Positions 1 through 8,073 of a stretch of 64,000 nucleotides of DNA are shown piece after piece. Numbering within the stretch: position 1 is the first letter of the stretch; every line of letters starts with the position of its first letter. The stretch comes from Micromonospora coxensis. Its GTDB lineage: Bacteria > Actinomycetota > Actinomycetes > Mycobacteriales > Micromonosporaceae. A program made the position numbers and the translations under genes. Under the pieces are notes generated by a model that had not been told where the DNA came from, made no database searches, and saw only the letters and a list, made by a program, of their open reading frames with translations. The stretch lies in NCBI RefSeq assembly GCF_900090295.1, contig NZ_LT607753.1, positions 6,138,001 to 6,202,000 on the forward strand, read 5' to 3'.

Positions 1-1946
1 TCCAACCACGCCCGGAGGACGGCCAGCCGAGCGCCCTGATACAGGCTGCCGTCATCCCGATCCAGGTTGAGCCAGTCGTTCGTCGCATCGGTGAGCCTGC
101 GGTGTACGACGAGGCCGGTCCGGTCCTCGCTCAGCCAGGAGGTCAACCGTGGCCACGCACGCAACAGTGCTTCGTGGGCGATCTCGACGGTGTCCTTGTC
201 CACGGCCACCAGCCGGGTGGCGACCAACCGGTTCAGCACGGTCACCGAGTCGTCGTCACCACCGGTCAGTTCCGACTTCGGTACCCTGCGGCGAGTGTCA
301 TCGACACCGTCGCCGACCGCCACCATCGCCAGCAACAACCGCCGTACGATGTGTTGCTCCGGCTCGGACATCGAGGTGAACAGCTTCTCCGCCGCCTCGC
401 TGATCGCGCCCCGAACGCCACCGGACTCCTGGTAACTGGCCAGGGCCATGGTGTTGCCTCGCCGCTTGTTCCAGGTAGCCGCCAACGCATACGCAAGCAG
501 CGGCAGGGTGCCCGGTTGATGCCCGGCGGCGTCGACGACGTCCTCCAGCACCCGATCGACCAAGCCCCGCTCAACGTCGAGACCGACGACGGCTGCGGGT
601 CCTTCCACGACGCTCCGCAGTTCGGAGATTCTCATCGGGCCGACCAGATACTGGTTGTCCTGCAGGATCTCGGCCAGGCCCGGTTCCTCGGCGCAGGAGG
701 AGAAGAAATCTGTCCGCAGGCTGGCGAGCACCAGCGCGCTCGGGGTGGTCTCGTCGCCGGCGACGCTGACGGCTGCCGCACGGAGGGCCGCGATGAACGC
801 TGCCCGTTCGGCGGCGTCCCTGCAGAGCGTGAAGATCTCTTCGAACTGGTCGACGATCAACACCACCGGCCCGGCAACGTCGAGTCCCTTCCTACCTGCG
901 TCCGCGAGCGCCGCCTGGCGGGCAAGCGCTGCGAACCGAACCGGATCGTCCCGTACCTCGTCCACCGAGGTCCCGACCGAACTGCCCGCCAGAACCGCCA
1001 GGTGGCTGACCAACTCGGTCAGCGGCCTCGAGCCGGGTGTCAGCCGGACCTGCGGCCAGTCGGCGGAACCGGGAATCGGGAGGTCACCACGCGCCAACGC
1101 GGGCACGAGACCGGCCCGCAACAAGGACGACTTGCCGGAGCCGGATACGCCTACCACCAGCAACGGCAATCCGCGATCCTTGGCCGCGACCAGTCGGTCG
1201 ACCAGTTTCGCGGTCAGCTCCTCGCGGCCGAAGAACCACTCGGCCTGGCCCGCGGCGAACGCGGACAAGCCTGGATAAGGGCAAATGCCTGGTACGGGCG
1301 GTTCGACGTACTCGGCCTTCTCCCACGCCCGCAGCTCGACACCGACGTCGCGCAGCAGGGGTGCCAGGTCCTCTGTTCGCGCGACCCACACCGTGTCCCG
1401 GCCCCAGCTGTCGTTGGTGTTGTACCTGGCCGACACGACACCCACGACCGTGCCGTCGGCACCCCGCACCGGGGCACCCGACATTCCCCGCATCACCGCG
1501 CTCGCCGTCAACCGACCCAGCCGCACCCCATCCCGGGTCGTACCACCCGCCCAGTGCCCTGGCGCGTCCAGGAAGCGATACTCCTGGAAGTCCGGCAGAT
1601 CCACCGAACCTGTGACCACCACCTCGGCCCTGAGCCCGACGCCATCCGTGGCCGCCACGCCCGGCACGACCGCGGGAAGGCTGCTCTCTGCGCGCAACAC
1701 CGCGAGGTCGTGCACCCGGTCAACGTTGATGATCCGCGCGGGGAAACCGCCCCCACCGGCCAACGGATCGACCCGCACCACACCGTCGATGTCTCCTGCG
1801 TGTGCGGTGCCCGCGTCAACGTTCCGCAGCACGTGCCACGCCGTCACGAACACGCCAGGCGCCACCTGAAAACATGTGCCTTCGGGGCGGCCCGCCGCAT
1901 CGAGAACCCGGCCGAGAAACCCCGGAACCCGTTCGTCAGGCGCCAT
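1..1946 (-). CDS. Trypsin-like serine protease fused to nSTAND1 NTPase (C-terminus beyond window)
   Basis: The first 648 residues are visible; the gene runs off the left edge. Residues 1-190 form a trypsin-fold protease with a complete triad: His38 (TAWHVL), Asp80 (HDLAVL) and Ser156 (GMSGAPV). A STAND-type NTPase follows, with Walker A GVSGSGKSSLL (Lys272) and Walker B VVLIVDQFEEIF (Asp366). Then comes the winged-helix region typical of nSTAND1 proteins (EIAHEALLRAW, LHRRL-type motifs). WD40 or other sensor repeats usually follow and would lie off-window. The ATG at 1946 overlaps the upstream Trypco1 gene by 11 bp, so the two are probably translationally coupled. Family knowledge: such protease-STAND fusions belong to NTP-dependent biological conflict systems. 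I infer a ligand-triggered switch that releases the protease. Confidence 0.85.
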   Translation of the reverse strand, partial: MAPDERVPGFLGRVLDAAGRPEGTCFQVAPGVFVTAWHVLRNVDAGTAHAGDIDGVVRVDPLAGGGGFPARIINVDRVHDLAVLRAESSLPAVVPGVAATDGVGLRAEVVVTGSVDLPDFQEYRFLDAPGHWAGGTTRDGVRLGRLTASAVMRGMSGAPVRGADGTVVGVVSARYNTNDSWGRDTVWVARTEDLAPLLRDVGVELRAWEKAEYVEPPVPGICPYPGLSAFAAGQAEWFFGREELTAKLVDRLVAAKDRGLPLLVVGVSGSGKSSLLRAGLVPALARGDLPIPGSADWPQVRLTPGSRPLTELVSHLAVLAGSSVGTSVDEVRDDPVRFAALARQAALADAGRKGLDVAGPVVLIVDQFEEIFTLCRDAAERAAFIAALRAAAVSVAGDETTPSALVLASLRTDFFSSCAEEPGLAEILQDNQYLVGPMRISELRSVVEGPAAVVGLDVERGLVDRVLEDVVDAAGHQPGTLPLLAYALAATWNKRRGNTMALASYQESGGVRGAISEAAEKLFTSMSEPEQHIVRRLLLAMVAVGDGVDDTRRRVPKSELTGGDDDSVTVLNRLVATRLVAVDKDTVEIAHEALLRAWPRLTSWLSEDRTGLVVHRRLTDATNDWLNLDRDDGSLYQGARLAVLRAWL

Positions 1947-2289
1947 CAGGGAAGTGCCCCGCCGCAGCGCGGTAGGTCAGTGCCACCTCGATGGTCGCCT
2001 CGCTCGACACACCCGCGACGATCACGGTGCCCTTCGCCGAGAACTTCAACCCGAACTTGACCTGAACTTCGTCGGGCCGCAGCGACTGCTTGCCCAGTTG
2101 CGCAATGGTGCCCACGGTCGACGCCGCCACCGCGACAATCGCCTCCTGGGCGCGATCGAACGCGTCCGTCACCGTGTCGCGTACCATCTCCCCGCGCCCG
2201 GTCTCCTCTGAGCCGACCGGGCGGGCCACCTCGACCTCAAGGCCCACACCCGCCACGGAGACGGGAAGTACCACCGAACGACCAGTCAA
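1936..2289 (-). CDS. Trypsin-co-occurring domain 1 protein (Trypco1, CU044_2847 family)
   Basis: A small cytoplasmic protein of about 117 residues. It resembles the CU044_2847/Trypco1 family: a beta-rich N-terminus (VVLPVSVAGVGLEVEVARP), a central helix, then a conserved block (EVQVKFGLKFSAKGTVIVAG) and a final beta strand (ATIEVALTYR). Members sit beside trypsin-containing STAND proteins and are thought to be processing or sensing partners of the protease. I chose the second of two adjacent TTG codons (2289) because GGAGG lies 5 nt upstream. A GTG nine codons later in the same frame, or an ATG at 2385, are alternatives. It is the first gene of a two-gene unit with the protease-NTPase. Confidence 0.7.
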   Translation of the reverse strand: MTGRSVVLPVSVAGVGLEVEVARPVGSEETGRGEMVRDTVTDAFDRAQEAIVAVAASTVGTIAQLGKQSLRPDEVQVKFGLKFSAKGTVIVAGVSSEATIEVALTYRAAAGHFPDGA

Positions 2290-2427
2290 CAATGCCTCCC
2301 CAGGCCAATGGCACTTCCCCGAACCCGATCGCCCTTGTGACGGACCGACTACGGCCACACCACGATCGGTAGCACACGGGCGCAACGGCCACCGTCAACG
2401 GCCTTTTGACGATCCCGGGGCGGCCGG

Positions 2428-2904
2428 CTACGTCGCCCCGGCGACCGGCCGCCGGACCGCCCGGACGGACGCGGCGCGCAGCGCCACCGCGACGAGCCCG
2501 GCGCCGACGAGCCAACTCGTCGGCGGGGTCCACGCCGCGACCCAGCCCGCCTGGTCCGCCGCGCCGAGGGGCGCCTGCCGTCCGGGCCCGGTCAGCGCGA
2601 GGGTGGCGTAGCCGGCTGCCGCGACGAGGCACCCGACGGTGGCCGGGACGCGGCGGCACACGGTCGCCGTGAGCAGGGCGGTGGTGAGGCAGAGCGAGGC
2701 TCCGGAGAGCAGCGCGGCGGCGCTGGTGGCCTGGTCCTGCGGTGACGGTGGCTCGCCGAAGGACGGGGCGGCGGCGATGGCGGCGTCGTACGCCGACCAG
2801 GCGACGCCGGGCAGGGCCAGCGCCAGCAGCAGCCAGGGCCACAGCACGTGTCCGCACGGGTCGTCCGGCTGTTCGTGCTGGTCGACGTCGTCGGGGTGGG
2901 GCAT
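2428..2904 (-). CDS. Putative multi-pass membrane protein of unknown function
   Basis: This 158-residue protein is not assigned to a named family. Its acidic, His- and Asp-rich N-terminus (about 20 residues) precedes about four hydrophobic segments: near residues 22-42 (WPWLLLALALPGVAWSAY), 60-80, 88-106 and 128-145. The C-terminus is Arg-rich. Location in the cytoplasmic membrane is the only supported inference. It is transcribed alone, between the sigma-factor gene and the Trypco1 gene. Confidence 0.6.
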   Translation of the reverse strand: MPHPDDVDQHEQPDDPCGHVLWPWLLLALALPGVAWSAYDAAIAAAPSFGEPPSPQDQATSAAALLSGASLCLTTALLTATVCRRVPATVGCLVAAAGYATLALTGPGRQAPLGAADQAGWVAAWTPPTSWLVGAGLVAVALRAASVRAVRRPVAGAT

Positions 2905-3012
2905 GGTGACGATCCTCGTCGCGCGGCGCCCCGGACACCTGAGTCGCGGTACTCAATCCGGTGCGGCGACGAGCGCGGGGCCGGCGCGACGGACGCGGGC
3001 AGTCGGAGACGG

Positions 3013-4068
3013 TCAGGCCGGCAGCGACGCGGGCAGGCCGAACGCGATGACGTGGTCGGGCCCGACGAACGAGGTGACCTCGCTGATCCGGTCGTCGCGC
3101 ACCGTCAGTACGTTCACCGACCAGGCCAGGAACGGGCCGTCCGTGCCCCGGCGCAGGTAGCAGGCCAGCGCCGGTTGACCGTTGGCGCTGGTGGGCAGGT
3201 GCCGCCACTGCCCGCACCGGGTCAGCGGCACCTCGCGGGCGAAGTCGACGACCGCGTCGAGGCCCCGGTACCAGTGCGGCATCGGCGGCATGGACCAGGT
3301 GACGTCCTCGGTGAGCAGGGCGACGAGCGCCTCGGCGTCGCCGTTCTCCAGGGCGGTGGCGTAGCCGTCGACGAGCCGGCGCAGGCGGGCGTCGTCCAGC
3401 CGCCGCAGGGTGCGGTGCTGGCTGGGCGCGGGAACCCGGTCGGCCACCACCCGGCGGGCCCGGGCCAGGGCGGAGTTCACCGAGGTCACCGAGGTCGCCA
3501 TCATGGTGGCGATCTCGGCGGCGGAGAAGCCCAGCACCTCGAAGAGCAGCAGCGCGGCCCGCTGGTTGCCGGGCAGGTGTTGCAGGGCGGCGACGAACGC
3601 CAGTTCGACGGCCTCGCGTTGCTCGTATCGGGCGTGCGGGGCGGCGGGGGAGTCGGGCAGGCCGGCGTCGGGGTAGGGGCCGAGCCAGGCGACGTCGGTG
3701 GCCGGGGCGTCGTCGCGTACCGCCCGGTCGCTGGCCGGGCTCAGGTCGACCGGCAGCGCCCGCCGGTTGCGGCCGGCCAGCAGGTCCAGGCAGGTGCGGG
3801 TGGAGACCGTGTACAGCCAGGACCGCAGCGAGCTGCGCCCCTCGAAGCGGGGCAGGCCCCGCCAGGCGCGCAGCAGCGCCTCCTGCAGGGCGTCGTCGGC
3901 GTCGTGGGTGGAGCCGAGCATCCGGTAGCAGTGCGCGTGCAGTTCCCGGCGCAGTGGGGCCACCAGCTCGGTGAACGCCCGCGCGTCGCCGTCGCGGGCC
4001 CGCGCCAGGCCCGGCTCGGCGGCGTCGTCGGCCGCCCGCCCGTCACGTTCCGCCGGAATCACCCTCAC
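3013..4068 (-). CDS. ECF-type sigma-70 factor with C-terminal SnoaL/NTF2-like domain (TIGR02960-type)
   Basis: RNA polymerase sigma factor. Region 2 (HAHCYRMLGSTHDADDALQE, then SSLRSWLYTVSTRTCLDLL) is followed by region 4 with an HTH (LGFSAAEIATMMATSVTSVNSALARAR). An NTF2-like domain of about 110 residues follows (YATALENGDAEALVALLTED, then a WSVNVLTV strand). In this family the tail regulates activity in place of a separate anti-sigma factor. I take the GTG at 4068 as the start because a CAGAAT -10-like box lies 8 nt before it. An in-frame start at 4116 would leave only 24 bp to the divergent hydrolase. The divergent alpha/beta hydrolase is a likely target; the link is inferred from position alone. 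Confidence 0.85.
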   Translation of the reverse strand: MRVIPAERDGRAADDAAEPGLARARDGDARAFTELVAPLRRELHAHCYRMLGSTHDADDALQEALLRAWRGLPRFEGRSSLRSWLYTVSTRTCLDLLAGRNRRALPVDLSPASDRAVRDDAPATDVAWLGPYPDAGLPDSPAAPHARYEQREAVELAFVAALQHLPGNQRAALLLFEVLGFSAAEIATMMATSVTSVNSALARARRVVADRVPAPSQHRTLRRLDDARLRRLVDGYATALENGDAEALVALLTEDVTWSMPPMPHWYRGLDAVVDFAREVPLTRCGQWRHLPTSANGQPALACYLRRGTDGPFLAWSVNVLTVRDDRISEVTSFVGPDHVIAFGLPASLPA

Positions 4069-4076
4069 GAGCGACG

Positions 4077-4082
4077 ATTCTG
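4077..4082 (-). promoter_or_regulatory. Candidate -10 box of the sigma-factor gene
   Basis: CAGAAT on the minus strand, 8 nt before the GTG at 4068. This fits a short-leader or leaderless start. The neighbouring divergent hydrolase instead has a good Shine-Dalgarno sequence (GGGAGGA). Confidence 0.3.
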
Positions 4083-4140
4083 CCGTACGACGGGAGTCTC
4101 GACTGCGTACGCACACGCGTCACGACTCGGGAGGACCCTG

Positions 4141-4974
4141 ATGAGCACCACTTCCACCGATAACGTCACCGTCGGCGCCCTGGCGGTTCCCGACGGTCTG
4201 CTGCACTACGAGGTACGCGGACACGGCCCGCTGGTGGCGCTGGTGGCCGCCCCGATGGACGCCGGGGCGTTCGTGCCGTTGGCCGAGTTGCTGGCCGTCG
4301 ACCACACGGTGCTGACCACCGACCCGCGGGGCATCAACCGCAGTCGGCTGCACGACCCGCACCAGGACTCGACGCCGCAGTTGCGCGCCGAGGACCTGGC
4401 CCGGCTGGTCGCCCACCTCGACGCCGGTCCGGCCGCCGTGCTCGGTTCCAGCGGCGGCGCGGTGACCGTGCTGGCGTTGGCCCAGGCCCACCCGGAGGCG
4501 GCGCACACGGTGATCGCCCACGAGCCGCCCCTGGTGGCGATCCTCGACGACGCCGAGGAACTGCTGGCTCGGGAGGAGGACATGATCGCCACGTACCTCT
4601 CCGGGGACCGCCTGGGCGCGGGCCGCAAGTTCCTCGCCATCGCCAACATCGCGCTGCCCGAGGAGGTCGTGCTGGGCATGTTCGGCGGCGAGCCGGAGCC
4701 GCAGGCCGCCGCCGACGAGCACTTCCAGTACGTGCACATGGTCCGGGGCACGATCCAGTTCCGGCCGGACGTGGCGGCGCTGCGCGCCGGCCCGACCCGG
4801 GTCGTCGTCGGCATCGGCGAGGACTCGACCGGCGAGATCTGCGACCGGACGTCCCGGGCGCTGGCCGCGTCGCTGGGCGTCGCCCCGACGATGTTCCCCG
4901 GCGGGCACATCGGCTTCGTCGAGGACCCGGGCACGTTCGCCGTCCGGCTGCGCGAGGTCCTCGCGCAGGGCTGA
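4141..4974 (+). CDS. Alpha/beta-fold hydrolase
   Basis: A 277-residue single-domain alpha/beta hydrolase without signal peptide, so cytoplasmic. The nucleophile elbow is GSSGGA (Ser104) and the catalytic histidine is in FPGGHIGF near residue 258. The oxyanion region is replaced by VAAPMDAGAF rather than the usual HGxP, so substrate and chemistry are unclear (esterase-like most likely). The ATG at 4141 is preceded by GGGAGGA at good spacing. It is divergent from the sigma-factor gene and convergent with the ECF42 sigma gene. Confidence 0.85.
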   Translation: MSTTSTDNVTVGALAVPDGLLHYEVRGHGPLVALVAAPMDAGAFVPLAELLAVDHTVLTTDPRGINRSRLHDPHQDSTPQLRAEDLARLVAHLDAGPAAVLGSSGGAVTVLALAQAHPEAAHTVIAHEPPLVAILDDAEELLAREEDMIATYLSGDRLGAGRKFLAIANIALPEEVVLGMFGGEPEPQAAADEHFQYVHMVRGTIQFRPDVAALRAGPTRVVVGIGEDSTGEICDRTSRALAASLGVAPTMFPGGHIGFVEDPGTFAVRLREVLAQG

Positions 4975-4982
4975 CGGCCGGG

Positions 4983-6224
4983 TCAGTCCGGCGTGGCGAG
5001 GCGGGCGGCGCGGCCGTACAGGTAGCGCTGCTGCGGCAGGTTCATGGACCGCCGGGCCGCCCGCTCGTACGCCGCCCGGGCCGCGTCGAGCCGGCCGGCC
5101 CGCTCCCACAGGTGCGCGCGGGCGGCGTGCAGCCGGGGGTCGTCGGCGATCCGGGGGTCGGCAGCCAGCCCGTCGAGCAGGTCGAGCCCGGCCGCCTCGC
5201 CCGTGGTCATGGCCACGGCCACGGCGTGGTTCAGCGCCACCACCGGGTTGTCGGAGAGCCGGTTCAACAGCCCGTAGAGCGCCGCGATCTGCGGCCAGTC
5301 GGTCTGCTCGGTGCTGGGGGCCTCGTCGTGCAGCGCGGCGATCGCCGCCTGGAGCTGGTACGGCCCGACGTCGCCGCGCGGCAGCGCCGTCTCGACCAGG
5401 GCGACGCCCTCGGCGATCTGGTCCGCGCGCCAGAGCCGGCGGTCCTGCTCGGCCATCGGCACCAGCTCGCCGCCGGGGCCCACCCGGGCCGGGCCCCGGG
5501 CGTCGGTGAGCAGCATCAACGCCAGCAGCCCGGTCGTCTCGGGGTCGTCGGGCAGGGCCCGGCGCAGCATCCGGGTGAGCCGGATCGCCTCGCTGCTGAG
5601 GTCCACCCGGCGCAGCCGGGGGCCGGCGGTGCTGGCGTACCCCTCGTTGAAGATCAGGTAGAGCACGTGCCGGACGGCGTCGAGGCGGGCCTCGCGCTCG
5701 GCGCGGGCCGGCAGGGCGAACGGCACGCCGCTGTCGCGGATGCGCTGCTTGGCGCGGCTGATCCGGCGGGTCATGGTGCCCTCGGGCACCAGGAAGGCCC
5801 GGGCCACCTCGGCGGTGCTGAGGCCGCCGACGGCGCGCAGGGTCAGCGCGATCTGCCCGGCCGGTGGGAGCCGCGGGTGGCAGCAGAGGAAGAGCAGCAC
5901 CAGGCTGTCGTCGGCCGGTTCCGGCCGGTCCGGCGGGTCGGCGAGCCACTGTCCGGGTGGCAGCCGCCGGGCGGCGTCGTCCTCGCGCCGCCGCCGGGCC
6001 TGCTCGCTGCGCAGCAGGTCGGTGAGGCGACGGGCCGCCACGGTGATCAGCCAGGCGCGCGGGTCGTCCGGCACACCGTCGACCGGCCACCGGGTCGCCG
6101 CCGCCAGCAGCGCCTCCTGGGTGGCGTCCTCGGCGAGGGCGAAGTTGCCGTAGCGGCGGACCACCGCGCCGAGGACCTGCGGCGCGTGCCGGCGCAGCAG
6201 GTCCTCGACAGCGGGCGGGCTCAG
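4983..6224 (-). CDS. ECF42-family RNA polymerase sigma factor (DUF6596 C-terminal region)
   Basis: Sigma factor of the ECF42 group. Region 2 contains YGNFALAEDATQEALLAAAT and PRAWLITVAARRLTDLLRSE. Region 4 contains LSTAEVARAFLVPEGTMTRR. A TPR-like DUF6596 tail of about 200 residues follows (RHVLYLIFNEGYAS, LNHAVAVAM). The start is unusual. The conserved stretch VEDLLRRHAPQVLGAVVRRYG extends upstream of the first ordinary start (GTG at 6164). The best start is a CTG at 6224, which overlaps the YCII stop as CTGA and has GAGGA upstream. ECF42 factors are typically encoded beside YCII/DGPF-domain proteins, as here, and the tail is needed for activity. Confidence 0.88.
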   Translation of the reverse strand: MSPPAVEDLLRRHAPQVLGAVVRRYGNFALAEDATQEALLAAATRWPVDGVPDDPRAWLITVAARRLTDLLRSEQARRRREDDAARRLPPGQWLADPPDRPEPADDSLVLLFLCCHPRLPPAGQIALTLRAVGGLSTAEVARAFLVPEGTMTRRISRAKQRIRDSGVPFALPARAEREARLDAVRHVLYLIFNEGYASTAGPRLRRVDLSSEAIRLTRMLRRALPDDPETTGLLALMLLTDARGPARVGPGGELVPMAEQDRRLWRADQIAEGVALVETALPRGDVGPYQLQAAIAALHDEAPSTEQTDWPQIAALYGLLNRLSDNPVVALNHAVAVAMTTGEAAGLDLLDGLAADPRIADDPRLHAARAHLWERAGRLDAARAAYERAARRSMNLPQQRYLYGRAARLATPD

Positions 6225-6622
6225 TGCAGGTCCTCGATGCCCTCGGCGACCGGCCGCACGTCGACGTACTCGCCCTCGGCGTCGGGGTTGACGAACCGGG
6301 CGGCGATCTCGGTGGCCCGGTCGAAGCTGTCGCAGTCGACGATCGTGAAGCCGGCCAGCACCTCCTGCGTCTCCGGGTACGGCCCGTCGGTGACCACGGG
6401 CGCGCCCCGACGCAGCCGGATCCGCCGGGCGTGCACGGGGGCGGTGAGGCCGTGCCCCTCGACCAGCTCGCCGGACTCGGCGATCTCGGCGTGCACGGCC
6501 TCCATGTGGGCGTGCATCGCGGCGACCTGCTCCGGCGTCATCGGCGGCGGGTCGTCACCGGGACGGCCCGCCATCGCGTCGTAGTCGCGCTGCGACCCGT
6601 ACAGCATGATCATGTACTTCAC
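6221..6622 (-). CDS. YCII/DGPF-domain protein paired with the ECF42 sigma factor
   Basis: A 133-residue single-domain protein of the YCII-related (YciI-like) superfamily. It begins KYMIMLYGSQRDYDAM and carries the diagnostic motif as TDGPYPETQEVLAGF (DGPY here in place of DGPF). Members have a dimeric ferredoxin-like fold. The molecular function is unproven, but co-occurrence with ECF42 sigma factors is a family hallmark. GTG start at 6622 with GAGAGGAG about 7 nt upstream. Its stop overlaps the proposed CTG start of the sigma gene, so both are probably made from one mRNA in fixed ratio. Confidence 0.85.
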   Translation of the reverse strand: MKYMIMLYGSQRDYDAMAGRPGDDPPPMTPEQVAAMHAHMEAVHAEIAESGELVEGHGLTAPVHARRIRLRRGAPVVTDGPYPETQEVLAGFTIVDCDSFDRATEIAARFVNPDAEGEYVDVRPVAEGIEDLH

Positions 6623-6715
6623 GTGTCACTCCTCTCGGCCGGCCCCGGACGGGCCTTCACCGGGGACGTCGGAGCCGCCCGGGCACACCGGACACGTGCC
6701 GAGGGTAGGACAGGA

Positions 6716-7525
6716 TCAGCCGACGGTGGCGCAGGCGAGCAGCGCGGCGGTGGGCAGCGCGAGCAGCCCGTCCGGGTCCCGGTACCGCGCGCAGAGTTCG
6801 TCGTAGCGCCGGCGCAGCGCATCGCGCACCGGCGGCGACTGGCGTCCCAGCAGCAGACCCGGCAGCCCCAGCCCGCCGGCCGGTCCGGCCCACCAGTCGT
6901 CCGGGTCGGCCCGGTGGGTCCACGCCAGCGTCACGCACCGCACACCGGTCAGCCCGGCTCCGGCGAGCAGGGCGGTCAGCCCCTCCTCGGTGCGCGGGAA
7001 GTCGTTGCCGGTCGGCACCCGGGGCAGCGGCACATCTGCGGACACCTCGGCGAACACCTCGCCCCAGAGCCGTTGCAGGGGCGGCTGCGGCCACGGCCAG
7101 ACGGTGACCGCGAGCCGACCGCCGGGACGTACCGTGCGGCGCAGCTCGGCCACCGCGGCGCCCGGGTCACCGACGTGGTTGAGCACGAAGTTCGCCACGG
7201 CGGCGTCCACACCGCCGGTGACCACCGGCAGGTGCGGCAGCGCGGCCCGGACCAGCCGCGCCGCCGGCACGGCTTCCCGGGCGACCGCCAGCATCGACGC
7301 CTCGGCGTCCACCGCCACCACCGCCGCGCCCCGCTCGGCCGCCGACGCCGCCACCGTGCCCGGGCCGGTGCCCGCGTCGAGCAGCCGCACGCCGGCCCCG
7401 ACGCCCGCCGCGTCCAGCAGCGCCCCGACCGGGTACGCGCACAACTCTGCGAAGCTGCGCGTGTACGCCGCCGCGCGCCCCGCCCACCGCTGGCGCTCGT
7501 ACGCGTCGAAGCCGGTCGTCGTCAT
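6716..7525 (-). CDS. Class I SAM-dependent methyltransferase
   Basis: A 269-residue cytoplasmic methyltransferase of the Methyltransf_11/25 type. The AdoMet motif I is RLLDAGTGPGTVAA, the acidic end of strand 2 is VVAVDAEASML, and motif IV/post-I is NFVLNHVGDPGAAVAELRR, followed by RPGGRLAVTVWPW. The substrate cannot be read from sequence; small-molecule O/N/C-methylation is typical. The ATG at 7525 has no Shine-Dalgarno sequence but has TAGGCT 8 nt upstream, so a leaderless transcript is likely. It is divergent from the small membrane protein, sharing a 38-bp spacer. Confidence 0.85.
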   Translation of the reverse strand: MTTTGFDAYERQRWAGRAAAYTRSFAELCAYPVGALLDAAGVGAGVRLLDAGTGPGTVAASAAERGAAVVAVDAEASMLAVAREAVPAARLVRAALPHLPVVTGGVDAAVANFVLNHVGDPGAAVAELRRTVRPGGRLAVTVWPWPQPPLQRLWGEVFAEVSADVPLPRVPTGNDFPRTEEGLTALLAGAGLTGVRCVTLAWTHRADPDDWWAGPAGGLGLPGLLLGRQSPPVRDALRRRYDELCARYRDPDGLLALPTAALLACATVG

Positions 7526-7533
7526 GGCGGCGT

Positions 7534-7539
7534 AGCCTA
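7534..7539 (-). promoter_or_regulatory. Leaderless-type -10 box, methyltransferase
   Basis: TAGGCT on the minus strand, 8 nt before the ATG at 7525, with no purine-rich ribosome site between. Confidence 0.45.
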
Positions 7540-7551
7540 GCCTGCCGCGCC

Positions 7552-7557
7552 TACTCT
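7552..7557 (+). promoter_or_regulatory. Leaderless-type -10 box, small membrane protein
   Basis: TACTCT with six nucleotides to the ATG at 7564 and no ribosome-binding site. It lies back to back with the methyltransferase -10 box. Confidence 0.45.
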
Positions 7558-7563
7558 GGACCC

Positions 7564-7764
7564 ATGACACTGTGGGTGGTGCTCGGGATCGCCGGCGCGG
7601 TGGTGGCGGGATCCGTCGGCTGGGTCGCCTGGCGCGACCGGGAACGCGCGTCGTCCGCCGAGGACGGCCGGGCCGTAGCGGCGGCGTTGGACGACCAGCA
7701 GCGGTACGAGGCGGGTCGGCACGTCTCGCAGAGCACCGTCGTCCAGTGGGGCCAGCACCAGTGA
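7564..7764 (+). CDS. Small single-pass membrane protein, unknown function
   Basis: A 66-residue protein with one N-terminal transmembrane helix (residues 2-22, TLWVVLGIAGAVVAGSVGWV). A charged cytoplasmic tail of about 44 residues follows, with no known motif. The start is supported by TACTCT six nt upstream, a leaderless arrangement repeated in this window. About 310 bp without a recognisable gene follow downstream. Confidence 0.55.
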   Translation: MTLWVVLGIAGAVVAGSVGWVAWRDRERASSAEDGRAVAAALDDQQRYEAGRHVSQSTVVQWGQHQ

Positions 7765-8073
7765 CGACCGTGATGCTCCGAGGTCGATGACGGCGTAGGT
7801 GGCCGCCGGCCGACGCCGGGGATGTACGAGGGGCGGTCACCGTGCGTGCCGGACGGTGTGCGCCAGCGGCACCGCCATCGGGCCGACGACGCCGCCACCG
7901 GGCGGGGCGGCGGCGGCCTCACCAGGGCCCGGGCACCGGGCGGCCCTACCCGTCCGGTGGACCACCTGAACCCGCGCCGTCCGGGCCATGGCGACGGCGA
8001 CCTCCGACCGGCATGATCGACATACGGTCCGGGTACTGCGACCGCATCGGCAGGCACGCCAGGGGAGGCACGG
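7765..8073. other. Intergenic stretch without recognised gene
   Basis: About 309 bp between the small membrane protein and the metallopeptidase. Open frames here are short, Arg/Pro/Gly-rich and look like G+C artefacts. The right end contains the peptidase ribosome site (AGGGGAGG). I see no RNA gene or strong hairpin. Confidence 0.4.

Noticed and set aside
102..2060. A 652-codon open frame on the plus strand over the protease-NTPase gene
   Set aside because: Its product is Arg/Gly/Gln-rich without motifs, and the opposite strand carries the full triad and P-loop. It is an antisense frame of high-G+C DNA, as are similar long frames over the permease, flippase and NRPS genes.
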